DNA of 64,000 nt from Theropithecus gelada (GCF_003255815.1 NC_037668.1:11420542-11484541); one strand, 5' to 3'; shown: positions 24,669-36,173, numbered from the stretch's first letter. Notes: generated from the sequence alone by a model not told the origin. Program-made: numbers and translations.

Positions 24669-24669
24669 A

Positions 24670-24800
24670 TGCCCAGAGATGGTGGCTTACCCTGTAATCC
24701 CAGCACTTTGTGAGACAGGGGTGGGAAGATCACTTGCAGCCGAGAGTTTGAGTCCAGCCTGGGCAACATAGTGAGACTCTATCTCTACAAAAATAAGCAT
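24670..24800 (+). mobile_element. FLAM-type left Alu monomer
   Basis: One Alu arm runs from 'agagatggtggcttaccctg' to 'gtgagactctatctctacaaaaat' (read in parts), with no right arm. This suggests a fossil left monomer or a 3'-truncated Alu. Confidence 0.75.
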
Positions 24801-24825
24801 TTTTCAAAAGAAATATATATTTTAA

Positions 24826-25118
24826 AAGCCCAGGCACAGTGGCTCACACCTGTAATCCCAGCACTTTGGGAGGCTGAGGCAGGAAGATCCCTTGAGTCCA
24901 GGAGTTTAAGACCAGACTGGCAACATAATGAGACCCTGTCTCTACAAAAAATTTTTAAAATTAGCCAGGTGTAGTGGTGTGCACCTGTAATCCCAGCTAT
25001 TTGGGAGGATGAGGCAGGAGAATCCCTTGATTCCAGGAGTTTGAAGTTATAGAGAGCTAAAATCATGCCATGGCACTCCAGCCTGGGTGACAGAGCTAGA
25101 CCCTGTCTCTTAAAAAAA
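24826..25118 (+). mobile_element. AluJ-like, sense
   Basis: A divergent dimeric Alu runs from 'cccaggcacagtggctcaca' to 'ccctgtctcttaaaaaaaat'. It is followed by AT-rich hairpin sequence. Confidence 0.92.
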
Positions 25119-25135
25119 ATAATAATTTTTTTATT

Positions 25136-25195
25136 TTACATTTTTTTACATATAAAAAAATGTAATTTATTACAAAAATATCTTATTTTTGTAAT
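25136..25195. repeat. Two adjacent AT-rich inverted repeats
   Basis: The arm ttacattttttt (25136-25147) pairs perfectly with 25154-25165 across a 6-base loop. attacaaaaata (25169-25180) pairs perfectly with 25184-25195 across a 3-base loop. They lie just past the AluJ tail. Confidence 0.85.
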
Positions 25196-25424
25196 GAGAT
25201 ACATGACTAGATCTATGCTTAGAAAAATGCTGTGACCATAGGTGTAGGAGGTTGGACCAAGGACACACTTGGCACAGGGCTGACTGCGGGGGGTCAGGGA
25301 GTAGAATGAACCATGTGTGAGAAGAGGAGGGCTGAATCAAGAAGGCGACGGTGGGGAGTCATCGCTTCAGAATGTACCAGTGTGGAAGCTGGAGCAGCTA
25401 CTATATTTATCTCATACGACTGAA

Positions 25425-25926
25425 GACCTGAAAGAGAAAGAAGTTAAATGACTTGCTCAAGGTCACACAGCTGGTTGGTGTAGCAGAAGAAGTGTGGGAA
25501 CCCAGATCCAAAATAAGTAACAGTCTACTAGTGATATGGTTTGGCTGTGTCCCCATCAAAATCTCATCTTGAATTGTAGTTCCCATATCCCCTCATGTTG
25601 TGGGAAGGACCCAGTAGGAGGTAATTGAATCATGGGGGCAGTTACCCTCATGCTGCTGTTCTCGTGATAGTGAGTTCTAACAAGATCTGATGGTTTTATA
25701 AGGAGCTTTTCCACGTTTTGCTGGGCTCTTCTCTTTTCTGCCACCATGTGAAGAAAGACGTTTCTTCCCCTTCCGCCATCCCTGTAAGTTTCCTGAGGCC
25801 TCCTCAGCCATGCTAACTGTGAGTCAATTAAGCCTCTTTCCTTTATAAATTACCCAGTCTTAGGTACGTCTTTATTAGCAGCATGATAATGGACTAACAT
25901 ACCTAGTCAACCCACTTTTTTTTTTT
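25425..25926 (+). mobile_element. MIR SINE split by a THE1 LTR
   Basis: 'aaatgacttgctcaaggtca' and 'cacagctggttggtgtagca' are the MIR core. The LTR at 25532-25901 interrupts it, and a short possible remainder follows. Confidence 0.65.
25532..25901 (+). mobile_element. THE1-type MaLR solo LTR
   Basis: It begins 'tgatatggtttggctgtgtc' and contains 'gaggtaattgaatcatgggg', 'tctgccaccatgtgaagaaa', 'cctttataaattacccagtc' and the terminal 'ggactaaca'. The length of 370 bp fits THE1. The target duplication is actag (25527-25531) and cctag (25902-25906). There is no internal region. Confidence 0.9.
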
Positions 25927-25977
25927 TCCTGGAAGAGATCTTGGGAGTATCAAGAATGAATAATAACGTCTAACAGC

Positions 25978-26268
25978 AGCTGGCGCAGTGGCTCATGCCT
26001 GTAATCCCAGCACTTTGGGAGGCCATGGTGGGCAGATCACAAGGTCAGGAGTTCAAGACAAGCCTGGCCAACATGGTGAAACCCCGTCTCTACTAAAAAT
26101 ACAAAAATTAGCCGGGCATGGTGGTGCACTCCTGTAATCCTAGCTACTCAGGAGGCTGAGGCAAGAGAATTGCTTGAACTCGGGAGGCGGAGGTTGCAGT
26201 GAGCCAAGATCGCACCACTGCACTCCAGCCTGGGTGACAGAGCGAGACTCAGTGTCAAAATAATAATA
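25978..26268 (+). mobile_element. AluS-like, sense
   Basis: A full-length Alu is followed by (AAT)n in place of poly-A. The flanking words aacgtctaacagc and aatgtctaacaac are a slightly decayed target duplication. Confidence 0.93.
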
Positions 26269-26489
26269 ATAACAATGTCTAACAACAGGGTTTCTCAGAC
26301 AAGAAAATGTGGTGGGGGCAGGGGTGTAGGGAGACTGAAACTTGTGCTTCTTAAACAGGAACCAGAGTTTCCACAACTTAACATTGAATAGGAGATCTCT
26401 GGGTTTTAAGGTTGCTTGTCATTAACTTGCTTTGTCATTCTCCCTATTCTCTGTTGTGATTATAAAAATGGATGTTAGATCTCTACATA

Positions 26490-26810
26490 TACTCAGGAAA
26501 TGGTTGCCACAATGAGCGTAACAGACATTTAGACCACCTCCAAAAGTTTCCTTGTGACTCTTTTTTTTGTTTGTTTCTTGGAGGTTTTGTTTGCTTTTGT
26601 AATAAGAAAATACAAGATCTCCCTCTTAACAAATTGTTAAGTGCACAATACAGTCTTGTTAACTATAGTCACAATTAAATTGCACAGCAGATCTCTAGAA
26701 CTTATTCATCTCAAAGGATGCAATTGTATACATTAAGTTGTATACATTAAATGTGTACAGCCTTTTGTATATCAATTATACCTCAATAAAGCTGTTTTAA
26801 AAAAAGAGGT
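26490..26810 (+). mobile_element. L1 3' end (L1MA/MB-like)
   Basis: 'gttaactatagtcacaatta', 'agatctctagaacttattca' and 'atcaattatacctcaataaa' followed by A7 form the 3' UTR of a mammalian-wide or early primate L1. An 'aataaa' signal sits near the end. Confidence 0.75.
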
Positions 26811-26908
26811 TAGATCTAGAAGGGATTTGGTCCAATATTTAGTCCAGAGTTTTGCAACTGTGTGTCACAGCACAGCAGAGAAGTACAGTCCCTCTAGAAG
26901 CGTGCTGC

Positions 26909-27184
26909 TGGCTGGGCACAGTGGCTCACGCCTGTAATCCCAGCACTTTGGAAGGCTGAGGTGGGTGAATCACCTGAGTTTGGGAGTTGGAGACCAAACT
27001 GGCCAACATGTGAAACCCCGTTTCTACTAAAAGTACAAAAATTAGCTGGGTGTGGTGGTGCTCACTTGTAATCCCAGCTACTGGGAAAGCTGAGGCACGA
27101 GAGCCACTTGAACTCAGCAGACAGAGAGGTTGCAGTGAGCTGAGGTTACACCACTGCATTCCAGCCTGGGCAACAGAGCGAGAC

Positions 27185-27216
<32 letters not shown>
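26909..27216 (+). mobile_element. AluS-like, sense
   Basis: A full-length, somewhat divergent Alu ends with an uninterrupted A-run of about 30 bases. The words gcgtgctgct before and gtgtgctgcc after the element look like the target duplication. Confidence 0.93.
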
Positions 27217-27219
<3 letters not shown>

Positions 27220-28348
27220 TGTGCTGCCAAATGTTCACCGATATGTCCATTTCTGTTATATGTTCATTGCTATTATGGCAATATTGTCCAACAGAATATG
27301 GAATTGAGCAAGTCATGTGATCTGGTAAGAAGAGATCACTGGGACCAAGAACTAAGGGGTGTGCCTTTACCAGAACACACATGAGAATATTGGGAGCAGG
27401 CAAGAGAAGCCAAGGTCAGAGCAGTAACTGGTTCTACTGAAACAGCTGCCCAGAACTAAAGGGTGACTATGCTTAGAGCCCTAAGAGGACATTGTTACAG
27501 GCACCATGAGACTTTGCTGTACTGATATGATGATTATAAGGTGAATTCATGTGGTTCAGAGGCTTTTCATCCCTTCAAGGAATACTACCAGAATTCCTAG
27601 TGTACCTCAAATCCCAAAAAATTAAAACCACTCTTCTAGTCCATAGGGAAAGGCCAGGTGACATGACACCAAACAGGATTAAGACCCAGTTCTCTAACAA
27701 GTATCTACTACTAAAGCTATCCACATAAAAGACCTCCCATTTAGAAGTAGAACAACAATAAATATGAATTTTAAAATATATAAGATAATGCTTAAAAATC
27801 TAAAGTTTAAAATAAAAGCACTGGTGATTTTAATGCCAGGGTTCCAAATACAAATTTGATTTCAAATATTATTTTATTCATTCCTCCAAATAAAATGTTA
27901 AGAAGCTGATGAATGAGAAGTTTAGATTTGGTTATTTATAGATGACTCAGAGTTTTTTAATGTCGAAGTCTCCAGAAGCAAGAGAAATACATTCAATATT
28001 AAGGAAATGATTAATTGGAATGAGCCAATTTCCATCTTAAGAAATTAACTTTCTGTATCAAACTCATCTTAAGGGTCTCCACAGATTTTCTCAGCCCTAC
28101 TGTCTCTCAGGCCCTCAACTGCTAGCTTTGCTGGCAGGGTGACCAGCTCTGCACCAGCTAGAGTCTCTAGCTCCTACCACCAAGTCCAAATTTGGATGAA
28201 GCTCCACACCACAAGGCATGGAATCTGGCTTCTCCAGGGCGTAACCAAAGGACTGGTCACACAACCCAGAAGTGCCAGGGAATGACTTTTCTAGGGCAGA
28301 ACTTTAACCAATTGGAGGCAAAGGGTGAGAAAGGAGCATTGGATAAAT
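27217..28348. other. Unique sequence
   Basis: No gene or repeat is recognised with confidence. Confidence 0.5.
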
Positions 28349-28350
28349 TA

Positions 28351-28660
28351 TCTCCTTCCTTCCTTCCTTCCTTCTTTCCTTCCTTTCTTCCTTCCTTCTT
28401 TCCTTCCTTCCTTCCTTCTTTCCTTCCTTTCTTCCTTCCTTCCCTCCCTCCCTTCCTCCCTCCCTCCTTCATTCCTTCCTTTGTTCTTCCTTTCTCTTTC
28501 TCTCTTTCTGCCTCTCTTTGTCTCTCTCTCTTTTTCTCTCTCTGTCTCTCTCTCCCTCTTCCTCTCTCTCCTTCCTTCCTCTTTCTTTCTCTCTCTCTCT
28601 TTCCTTCCTTCTTTCTTTCTTTCCTTTCTTTCTTTCCTTCCTTCCTTCCTTCCTTCCTTC

Positions 28661-28699
<39 letters not shown>

Positions 28700-28703
28700 T
28701 CGT

Positions 28704-28767
<64 letters not shown>

Positions 28768-28799
28768 TTTCTTTCTTTCTTTTCTTTCCCTTTTCTCTC
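28351..28799. repeat. Polypyrimidine tract, (TTCC)n - (TCTC)n - (TTTC)n
   Basis: About 450 bp are almost free of purines on the plus strand. (TTCC/TTTCC)n at 28351-28490 passes through TCTC/TCTG at 28490-28560 to (TTTC)n at 28600-28790, which includes an almost pure run at 28662-28767. Open frames on both strands here are low-complexity artefacts. Confidence 0.97.
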
Positions 28800-29232
28800 C
28801 CCAGCTTCTTGCTGCTGGGAGATTGTTTCTGTCTGTAGAGACTTGACTTAAAAGGGTAAACATATACACATTTCAGTGGTATTCATATACCCCCCTATCT
28901 AAGAATGGAGAATAGCACCTCTGAAGAATACCTAAATATGTACATTTCAATGAGCATAATTAGGACTTCAGTGGGACAAAATCACCATTTTTATCCTCTT
29001 TTTGATGAATGCTGCAATGCTGAACTAAGAAAAGCAAGAAGACAGATGTGTATAATGCCTTTATTTTTTCAGAGATAGGCCTTTAGTGCATTGGAAATTT
29101 CTCTGCATACTTTTTTATTGTAAAAACATGCATTATCTTTATTACTATAGGTAATAAAGAGAAGCCAAAATCCAAGGTGCCCTCACCAAGCTCCTCAATG
29201 CCTTGGAAGATGTTCCAGCTTCCTCTTGTACA
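28800..29232. other. Unique sequence
   Basis: Nothing is recognised. Confidence 0.45.
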
Positions 29233-29234
29233 AT

Positions 29235-29870
29235 ATGTTAAGCATATCCTTGTGCCAGGTGCTGTTTTTATATGCTTTATATACCTTCCTTCAGTTACTT
29301 TTTATAATAATCCAAGAAGTGGATGTTATTGTTACTTCAGTTTTCCAGGGGAGGAACTGGTGCTCGGATTGCTTAGGTAATGTGATGGTTAATACTGAGT
29401 GTCAACTTGATTGGATTGAAGGATACAAAGTATTGATCCTGAGTGTGTCTGTGAGGGTGTTGCCCAAAGGAGATTAATATTTGAGTAGTGGGCTGGGAAA
29501 GGTAGACCCACCCTTAATCTGGGTGGGCATAATCTAATCAGTTGCCAGTGAGGCTAGAATATAAGCAGGCAGAAAAATGTGAAAAGAGAGGCTGACCTAG
29601 CCTCCTAGCTACCTCTTTCTCCCCTGCTGGATACTTACTGCTCTTGAGCTCCAAGTTCTCAGTTTTGGAACTCAGACTGGCTCTCCTTGCTCCTTAGCTT
29701 GCAGATGGCCTATTGTGAGAACTTGTGATCATGTGAGCTAATACTTAATAAACTCATATATATGTATATATATCCTATTAGCTCTGTTCCTCTAGTCAGA
29801 GTCCCTCTAGGACATTACCCTGACTAATACAGGTAATGTCCGCCGTCACAAGGCATATCAAAGAAGCAAA
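29235..29870 (+). mobile_element. MIR SINE split by an MLT2A LTR
   Basis: 'cttgtgccaggtgctgtttt', 'agttactttttataataatcc' (in parts) and 'gaggaactggtgctcggatt' match MIR. After the LTR the sequence continues as 'gtccgccgtcacaaggcat', the expected MIR continuation. Confidence 0.7.
29381..29831 (+). mobile_element. ERVL solo LTR, MLT2A-like
   Basis: It begins 'tgtgatggttaatactgagt' and ends 'ccctgactaataca'. 'gattggattgaaggatacaa' and 'cttaatctgggtgggcataa' are MLT2A words, and a polyadenylation signal lies in 'acttaataaactc'. The 5-bp target duplication ggtaa at 29376-29380 and 29832-29836 is perfect. No internal region remains. Confidence 0.93.
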
Positions 29871-32480
29871 GCTAATGGATTACAAAGTGCTTGCTCTCTG
29901 TCACCATTCAGGGTGACAGGTGGCTGCCACTCTCAGTTTATAGGTAGGCAGCATAGGTGCCACCAGCATGAGAAGAATAGTGAAAATGGTACATGCTGCA
30001 GGAAAAGAAGCAGAGAATGACGCCACGTTGTCTCCATGTCCCTATCTCAGTGCTTTCACTCCTGGTCAGCCACCACGCTATCATCTTCCCCGAGAGCGGA
30101 TGTCAAAGTCAAGGTCCTAGAGAAAACCTTGGCCTCAGCCCTATCAGGTGGAAAGGAGGGGCGCCGGGGGAGAGTGCTCTTCCTTCCATGGAGCTTAGCA
30201 GCCCTGTGGGAGAGAAGGGGAAGGCCATCTGGGCACTGGCCATTTTTTTCTATACCCCTGTATCTCACTTCATTCCCCCATCACACACCTCCAACCACAA
30301 TTTAACCTACCACCTCCTCAGATTCGTCTGGGTTTTAGCAATTACTCCCTCACATTTTATTGAGACTCGTTTTTACTGCTGAGGGAAAACAGACTCAACA
30401 TGATGGACTCTAAAAAGTTCATAGTCAATTATTTTAGGATTCTTTGGCCTTTGACTCCACTGCACCTGGGGCAGCAACCTTCCTGTTCCTTTCTGCCTTG
30501 CTAGTCAGGGTTTCCTAAGCTTTGCTCTGCCTCCTCTGCCTAACCCCTGCCTCTGGCTCTTGCTTCCTCTGTCCCTTCTCCCCACCCCAACCAAGTGTGC
30601 CAGGCTTGTCCCTGTGCTCCCAGAACACTGGCTCATCAGCTCTGAGTCAGATTCCTACCCCTACCTTAGCGGCACCACTCTGAGTTAGCCCAAAGCACTG
30701 AACAGTCCCTCTTGCAGTTCCCTGTCCCTAGGCGGGAGCCTCTAACCCCTCCCTCCTCTCTTTCTCAGGCTTCTTAATGCCTCCCACTCTCCTTTCATTG
30801 AAAACCTGCAGAATAGAAAAACAAACAAACAAAAAACAGATATTCCATGGTGCAATTTATCTTTTTTTATTTATATGATAAATATTTTCATGGCCTAATC
30901 TTTGTAAGGAACCAGGATAATATTTGACCTTTGGCTGGCATTCCACCCCAGAGAACAGCGTATCCTAAGGCAGGAGCAAGCAACTGCGTGGATAAGGATG
31001 AAAAGCCACAGGACAGTTCAGGGCAATTGCTGGAGATTAATGTTAATGCAGGGAGGGGCAGACATGGGGACCAGAGGCTAGGCAGGGTCGAGGTCCTATG
31101 GGAAGGCGAGCCCTCCCAGGAACGCATGCAGACTGCACCCTGTGCTCACCAGGAGCCAAGACACTATAGGCTGGTAGAATGACAAGATCTGAAATGCATT
31201 CTAACACAATACTTTTACTGAAGAGTGGGATAATATGGCATTAGTGATTGCCTGTCCTAGGAGGGGTTTATATTCTAATAAAAGTAAAAACTCAAGCTAA
31301 GTAAACTAAACCCTAGAATTCAGGAATCATTGTACAGGCAAGGCAGGGATTTGGGAGAAGATAGACACCTCAGCCCATGGAAATTACAACAGGAAAATCA
31401 CTCCCTACACCACCCTCCTGCCTGTCCTCCAAAACTTGAAGAATAACATTACTAGCAGAAGGAACAACCAGTCCCTGAATCCCACCCCCACCCCCATCCA
31501 GTTCCCTCCTTCTTTTGTTAAAACTTTCTGTAGAGAGCAATGACTTAGAGGATCAAAGCATCCACTTCCTTCCCTTTGATGTGTGGCCTGAGACAGGCTC
31601 TGATGTCAGCCACGTGTTGTATTTCATTAGACCTGATATTAAGCTTCCTAGAGGTCAGGACGACCATGCCGCTTTAACCAGGCTATAAGCAGGTTCACTT
31701 TGCTGAAAATATCACAGGTCCCAGCACCCCTTCAGACCCACTAGGAAATTGTACAGGGAAAGAAGTTGGAGTGTCTTTTCTTGATCTTTACTGTTTTGCA
31801 TTATGAGGCCTCTCTTCAAGCTTACTTTTCTGCCAAAACAGTCCAGATTCTGCATTCTGAAATCATATTCCTTCCTCATGTCAAATTTTGGAGCTTCAAG
31901 CAGGTATGAGGAGAGGCAAGTTTTGGAGAGAGCTCCTGCTTTTTCTAAAACTGAACCTTAGCTGATTTTAAGCCCTCGGTTATCCTCTGGCCAAGTAAGA
32001 TGAGCTCTGGGTAATAGCACGAGATTTGCTAGCGGTATTTCAAGAACCAGAGTACAAACTCTAATTAACCTCTCCCCAGAGAAAATTTTTAACCATAAAT
32101 TTTCTCCTGTTTGTAAAACAAATGGTTTAAGCTGCACGTATGCCCCAGAGGAATAAGTTTCATAGCACATCTTGATTTCAGGCTGCATTCAGAATTTGCT
32201 ATGGGAAAGTGCTTTTAATGGAAAAACTGAGACTTTCATCTGAGTTAAGGCTGTTCATTTCCCAGGCTAGATTGAAGGCTCAGGCAAAGCCCTGGACCCA
32301 TCTCCCCTGTGACTAAAGTCACCTTGTCTGCAAAATGGGGGAGTAGTTCTTAACACCACTCAGTGGGCATCAGGTTCCCCAGATACAACCTTAGCACCCT
32401 CAGAAAAAATTAATAAATTAGAGCTGTCATCCAAAAAGAAAAATACAGAATTCTGTTGGACTTCCTTATCATTACTTTAT
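29871..32480. other. Unique sequence
   Basis: The stretch contains pyrimidine-rich sequence at about 30450-30790 and short open frames on both strands (30000-30380 and 30890-31180) with no recognisable relatives. No complete exon-intron structure is evident. Confidence 0.5.
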
Positions 32481-32500
32481 GTTTTCATATATATTTTTTA

Positions 32501-32803
32501 AATTTTTTTTTTTTTTTTTGAGACGGAGTCTTGTTCTGTCACCCAGGCTGGAGTGCAGTGGCACGATCTCAGCTCACTGCAAGCTCCGCCTCTCGGGTTC
32601 ACGCCATTCTCCTGCCTCAGCCTCCCAAGTAGCTGGGACTACAGGTGCCTGCCACCACACCCTGCTAATTTTTTTGTATTTTTTAGTAGAGACGGGGTTT
32701 CACCATGTTAGCCAGGATGGTCACGATCTCCTGACCTTCTGATCCTCCTGCCTCAGCCTCCCAAAATGCTGGGATTACAGGCGTGAGCCACCACGCCCAG
32801 CTC
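32501..32803 (-). mobile_element. AluY-like, antisense
   Basis: A full-length antisense Alu has the Y-type words 'gcaagctccgcctctcgggt' and 'tcacgccattctcctgcctc', and runs from T18 to 'caccacgcccagc'. Confidence 0.94.
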
Positions 32804-33155
32804 CTATTTTTAAATTTTCTATGACTTGATGAGAGTATCCCCTTTTCAGTGCTTAGGACATCTAATAGTCTTCATTAGCCCCAAATGGGAGTGGACCTCT
32901 TGACCCTTTTCCCCAAGCCTCCCTTTTTTGTCTCTGTGAGTCTCACAGCTGAGACATATACCTTCCTCCCTTCAACTGTTTCTGGTCCTTTGGTCCTCTT
33001 AAGTCTTGCTCCTATTTGTGCAGAGCAAGGCAGATGCCCTTGCTTTGTCACTGTCCCTAAAAACAATTACAGAGCCCTTTCCTTTGTAGAGTTTTTTCCC
33101 TGCTAAGTTTTTGGAGACAGAAAAAAACAAGTGCAGGGAATTTGCTGCAGGCAGG
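32804..33155. other. Unique sequence
   Basis: Nothing is recognised. Confidence 0.45.
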
Positions 33156-33159
33156 TCGT

Positions 33160-33330
33160 TGTTCTTGAAGTTCTTAGCAGATGCCTGCAGATCCTGGCTC
33201 ATGTCCTGGCTCTGCCTCTCAAAACTGGGTGGCCTTGGTGACTCTCCTAACCATTCTCAGCCCAGTCTCCTCATCTGTAAAACTTACTTAAGGCACTGTG
33301 TGAAGAGTCAGTGAGGATTAAGTAAGGATT
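33160..33330 (-). mobile_element. MIR SINE, antisense
   Basis: 'tggctctgcctctcaaaact', 'tctcctcatctgtaaaactt' and 'tcagtgaggattaagtaagg' follow the antisense MIR core. Confidence 0.75.
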
Positions 33331-33387
33331 CAGAAGGCAGCTCTCTCACTTATCTGAGATAATTTCTCACTCCTCTTCCTCTCTCTC

Positions 33388-34045
33388 CCTCTAGTCTTCA
33401 TTCTAGCCACAACAAACTGAAGATGGCATGTCCCAGGTGGGCCTTTGCATGAGCCTTTCTCTGGCTAAAATGCCCTTTCTTCACTTCTCTGCTATGCTAT
33501 CCTATCCTGTTCTGTCCTGTCCTCTACTGTTCTGTCTTGTCCTGTCTTGTCTTGTCCTTTCTTGTCCTGTCCTGTCTGATCTGATCCTATCCTGTCCTGT
33601 CCTGTCCTTTCTTATCCTATCCTGTCCTGTCCTATCCTTTCTTGTTCTGTCCTGTCCTATCCTATCCTATCCTATCCTATCCTATCCTATCCTATCCTAT
33701 CCTATCCTATCCTATCCTATCCTATCCTTTCTTGTCCTATCCAATCCAATCCAATCCAATCCTATCCTATCCTATCCTATCCATTTTGTCCTATCTTATC
33801 CTACCCTGTCCTGTCCTGTCCTATTTTATTCTATCCTGTCCTGTCCTAGGCTATCTTCAAAACTCAGCTCTATTTTCTCTGGGAAGGCTTCTCAGAGAGT
33901 TAGTAACTCCCTCTCCAGTGATTGCTGTGGTATTTCAAATGAACATTATGATGTGATAAGTACTGCAAGTTTGTCTACCCATTTCAACTAGACTAAGATC
34001 ACTACAGAGCAGAGATCAACTCTTTTGCAGTTTTCTAAACTTATG
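33388..34045 (+). mobile_element. L2, sense, interrupted by a pentanucleotide array
   Basis: Before the array, 'cctttgcatgagcctttctc' and 'ggctaaaatgccctttcttc' match L2. After it, 'aaaactcagctctattttct' and 'gggaaggcttctcagagag' continue in the same order. The array therefore grew within, or was inserted into, one L2 copy. Confidence 0.7.
33495..33852. repeat. (TCCTA/TCCTG)n pentanucleotide array
   Basis: About 70 pentamers are present. Mixed TCCTG, TCTTG and TCCTT units flank a core of about 14-15 uninterrupted CCTAT units (33655-33728). A short CCAAT-type variant block (33740-33762) follows, then more CCTAT and CCTGT units. The long open frames here are artefacts. Confidence 0.96.
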
Positions 34046-34061
34046 TGGCACTTCTGTTAAT

Positions 34062-34175
34062 AATAATAGCTACCTTGAATTTACTATGTGCTAGGCAATG
34101 TGCTACTCATTCATTTATTCATTCACTGACCCGCAAATGTTTATTGAGTACCTGTGGTAGTCCGTAAAGCCTGTT
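34062..34175. mobile_element. MIR 5' end followed by antisense L2 end
   Basis: 'aatagctaccttgaatttac' and 'tatgtgctaggcaatgtgct' are a sense MIR 5' end. It is followed at once by 'cattcattcactgaccc' and 'atgtttattgagtacctg', an antisense L2 terminus. Confidence 0.55.
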
Positions 34176-34324
34176 TTAAATGCTTACCATATGTATGTCT
34201 CTATGCATCCAGAAAAGTTCAACACTTATAATTTTGAATAAAAAGGATGTTTATGTCCATCTGCATAATGTACTAGTTAGTGGGCCTTCATAAATTGGTA
34301 AATTCTGTAATTCTCAGCTCTGAA

Positions 34325-34560
34325 TGCCAAACAGGATTAATAACAACAACAACAAAACTCTTTAGGACACATTATAATGAAAAGTAAGAGTATCAAAAGC
34401 AGCTTCTAGAGAGGAAAGGAAGACTGACTACAAAAGAATAAGAATCTGATTCATATCAGACTTATCAACACTGAAAACAAGAAGAACAAAAGGGTAGTTA
34501 ATATCTTCAAAAATGTGCAAGGAAGAAAGGAACTTTGAATCTAAATTTTCTAATTTGCCA
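34325..34560 (+). mobile_element. L1M fragment (ORF1 region)
   Basis: 'aggacacattataatgaaaa', 'aagactgactacaaaagaat' and 'gttaatatcttcaaaaatgt' follow the order of a conserved stretch in old L1M elements. It is short and divergent. Confidence 0.55.
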
Positions 34561-35028
34561 TGGCCTGAGGAGGGTGCCATGAACTGAGAAGTATACTCAT
34601 CTCATTTCTGTACTTTGAGGGTACGTGAGAGCATGGAAAGCATAAGCCTGGGTAGGTATCACAGCTGAAGACCAAGAAAGACAGAAGTCTTGGTCCTTGA
34701 GATACTCTGTTCTCGGTATAATATATGTGATCTTAATGCCCGTTCCTCTGGTGCCAGCCTGTGGCACCAGTTAGGGTGGTGATAGTGGCAGTCAACCCCA
34801 TATTTAATGTGCTGCCTAAAGTTCCAAAGATAACTGACTTCATCACGCTCTTCTTCTTTCCCAATGATTGAAGTTAAATGGAATCCTAGGCATTTCTAAC
34901 CTATAAGCAAGTGATTAGGAAACATTTTTAATCACACTCACCAAGCTCTATAGAAACTGTAAAGTTGGCCCAAAGAAACCAGCTAGAGTAGCCAGATTCC
35001 AAGTGTATGTTACCAGATAACAGACTAA
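34561..35028. other. Unique sequence
   Basis: Nothing is recognised. Confidence 0.4.
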
Positions 35029-35030
35029 TT

Positions 35031-35137
35031 TCTTTTTTTTGTTGTTGTTGTTGTTTTGAGACAGAGTCTCACTCTGCTGCCCAGGCTGGAGTGCAGTGGT
35101 GCACGATCTCAGCTCACTGTAACCTCTACCTCCTGGA
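35031..35137 (-). mobile_element. 5'-truncated Alu, antisense
   Basis: A tail of T and (GTT)n, then 'gagacagagtctcactctgc' to 'actgtaacctctacctcctgg'. It breaks off in the right arm, leaving only about 107 bp of the 3' part. Confidence 0.88.
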
Positions 35138-35588
35138 GAACCCCAATTTCTGATTCCTCATCCTTGCCTATACTCTGGTGGTGAGATGTAACAGCAGCAG
35201 AAATAGGGGTGGTGGAGGCAGACACTGTTCCTGGAGGCCCTAATAATCTGCTGAGCAGCAGCTGGAAGCGGACTTTCAGCTAATGCATATAACATTCCGG
35301 TTGCATCCAGTACCCTTTTGGTTTTGAGTAATACATCTCTTATTTAAGTAATGTATTATTGGAGTTGTTACTTTTACTTTTGGCAAACCATAAAGAGGAG
35401 AAGTCAACCTACATGGTTTGGAGAGTGGAACATACATCAAACACAAAGACCAAACCTAAGCATTAGCAAAGAATTAGAAGAAATAGATGCTTTGGTCGAA
35501 TAGGCAAAGTGCCAACCCTTAGTGGTTAGGCACTAAGCCAGGTGCTGGAGAACAAGACAGACCTATTCACTGGTCTCATAGTGTGCTA
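35138..35588. other. Unique sequence
   Basis: Nothing is recognised with confidence. Confidence 0.4.
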
Positions 35589-35589
35589 G

Positions 35590-36085
35590 ATAATTTTTTT
35601 TAAATGACTGCCATCAATATTTTTCCCTCCTATATGTGCGTACCACTCCCTATTGATGAGTGGGGTTTATTTCTCCTCCCTTGGATTTATGACTACTTAA
35701 ACAATAAAATGCAGTAGAAGTGAAATCCTGGGACTTTTGACCCCAGGTTTTACAAAGACTTGCCATTTCCACTTTCTTCCTGTTGGAATCCAGCAACTAT
35801 GCTATAAGAAGCCAAGCCAAATGGAGAGGCTACATGGAAGGAATACTGAGGCACTCCAGTCAACAGCCCTCACTGAGTTTCCCGGCAACAGCCTGCATCA
35901 ACTAACGGCTTTATGGATAAGCTGTCTTAGACACACCGGCTGGTCCAGTCCGCAGATGACTGAAGCTCCAAACATCATTTAGAGCAGAAGAATCACCGAA
36001 CCTAGCCCAGTCACCCTGCAGAATCATGAGCGTTAATAAAATCAATGTTGTTTTAAGCCACTATTTGATCATTTGTTATAATGGA
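35590..36085 (+). mobile_element. MaLR LTR, MLT1-like
   Basis: The order 'acttttgaccccaggtttta', 'ttgccatttccactttcttcc' (in parts), 'agaagccaagccaaatggag' and 'gttgttttaagccactattt' follows the R/U5 end of old MLT1-type LTRs. It is decayed, with unclear ends. Confidence 0.6.
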
Positions 36086-36173
36086 GTATATAATGAAAAC
36101 ATAATGCTGCTAGTGTAGTGGAGAAGATGGGCATTAAGTACAATGGTAAAATGTGATGAGTGTCCAAGTCTCA

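Noticed and set aside
28192..28851. 219-aa plus-strand open frame with PSFLPSFL repeats, and a 173-aa basic frame on the opposite strand
   Set aside because: Both are translations of a TTCC/TTTC simple repeat. There is no start context, domain or conserved composition.
30750..30800. Pyrimidine run followed by cag, resembling a splice acceptor
   Set aside because: No open exon with a matching donor follows, and such words are frequent in pyrimidine-rich DNA.
33428..33991. 187-aa frame rich in LSYPI repeats
   Set aside because: It is a direct product of the TCCTA/TCCTG pentamer array inside an L2.
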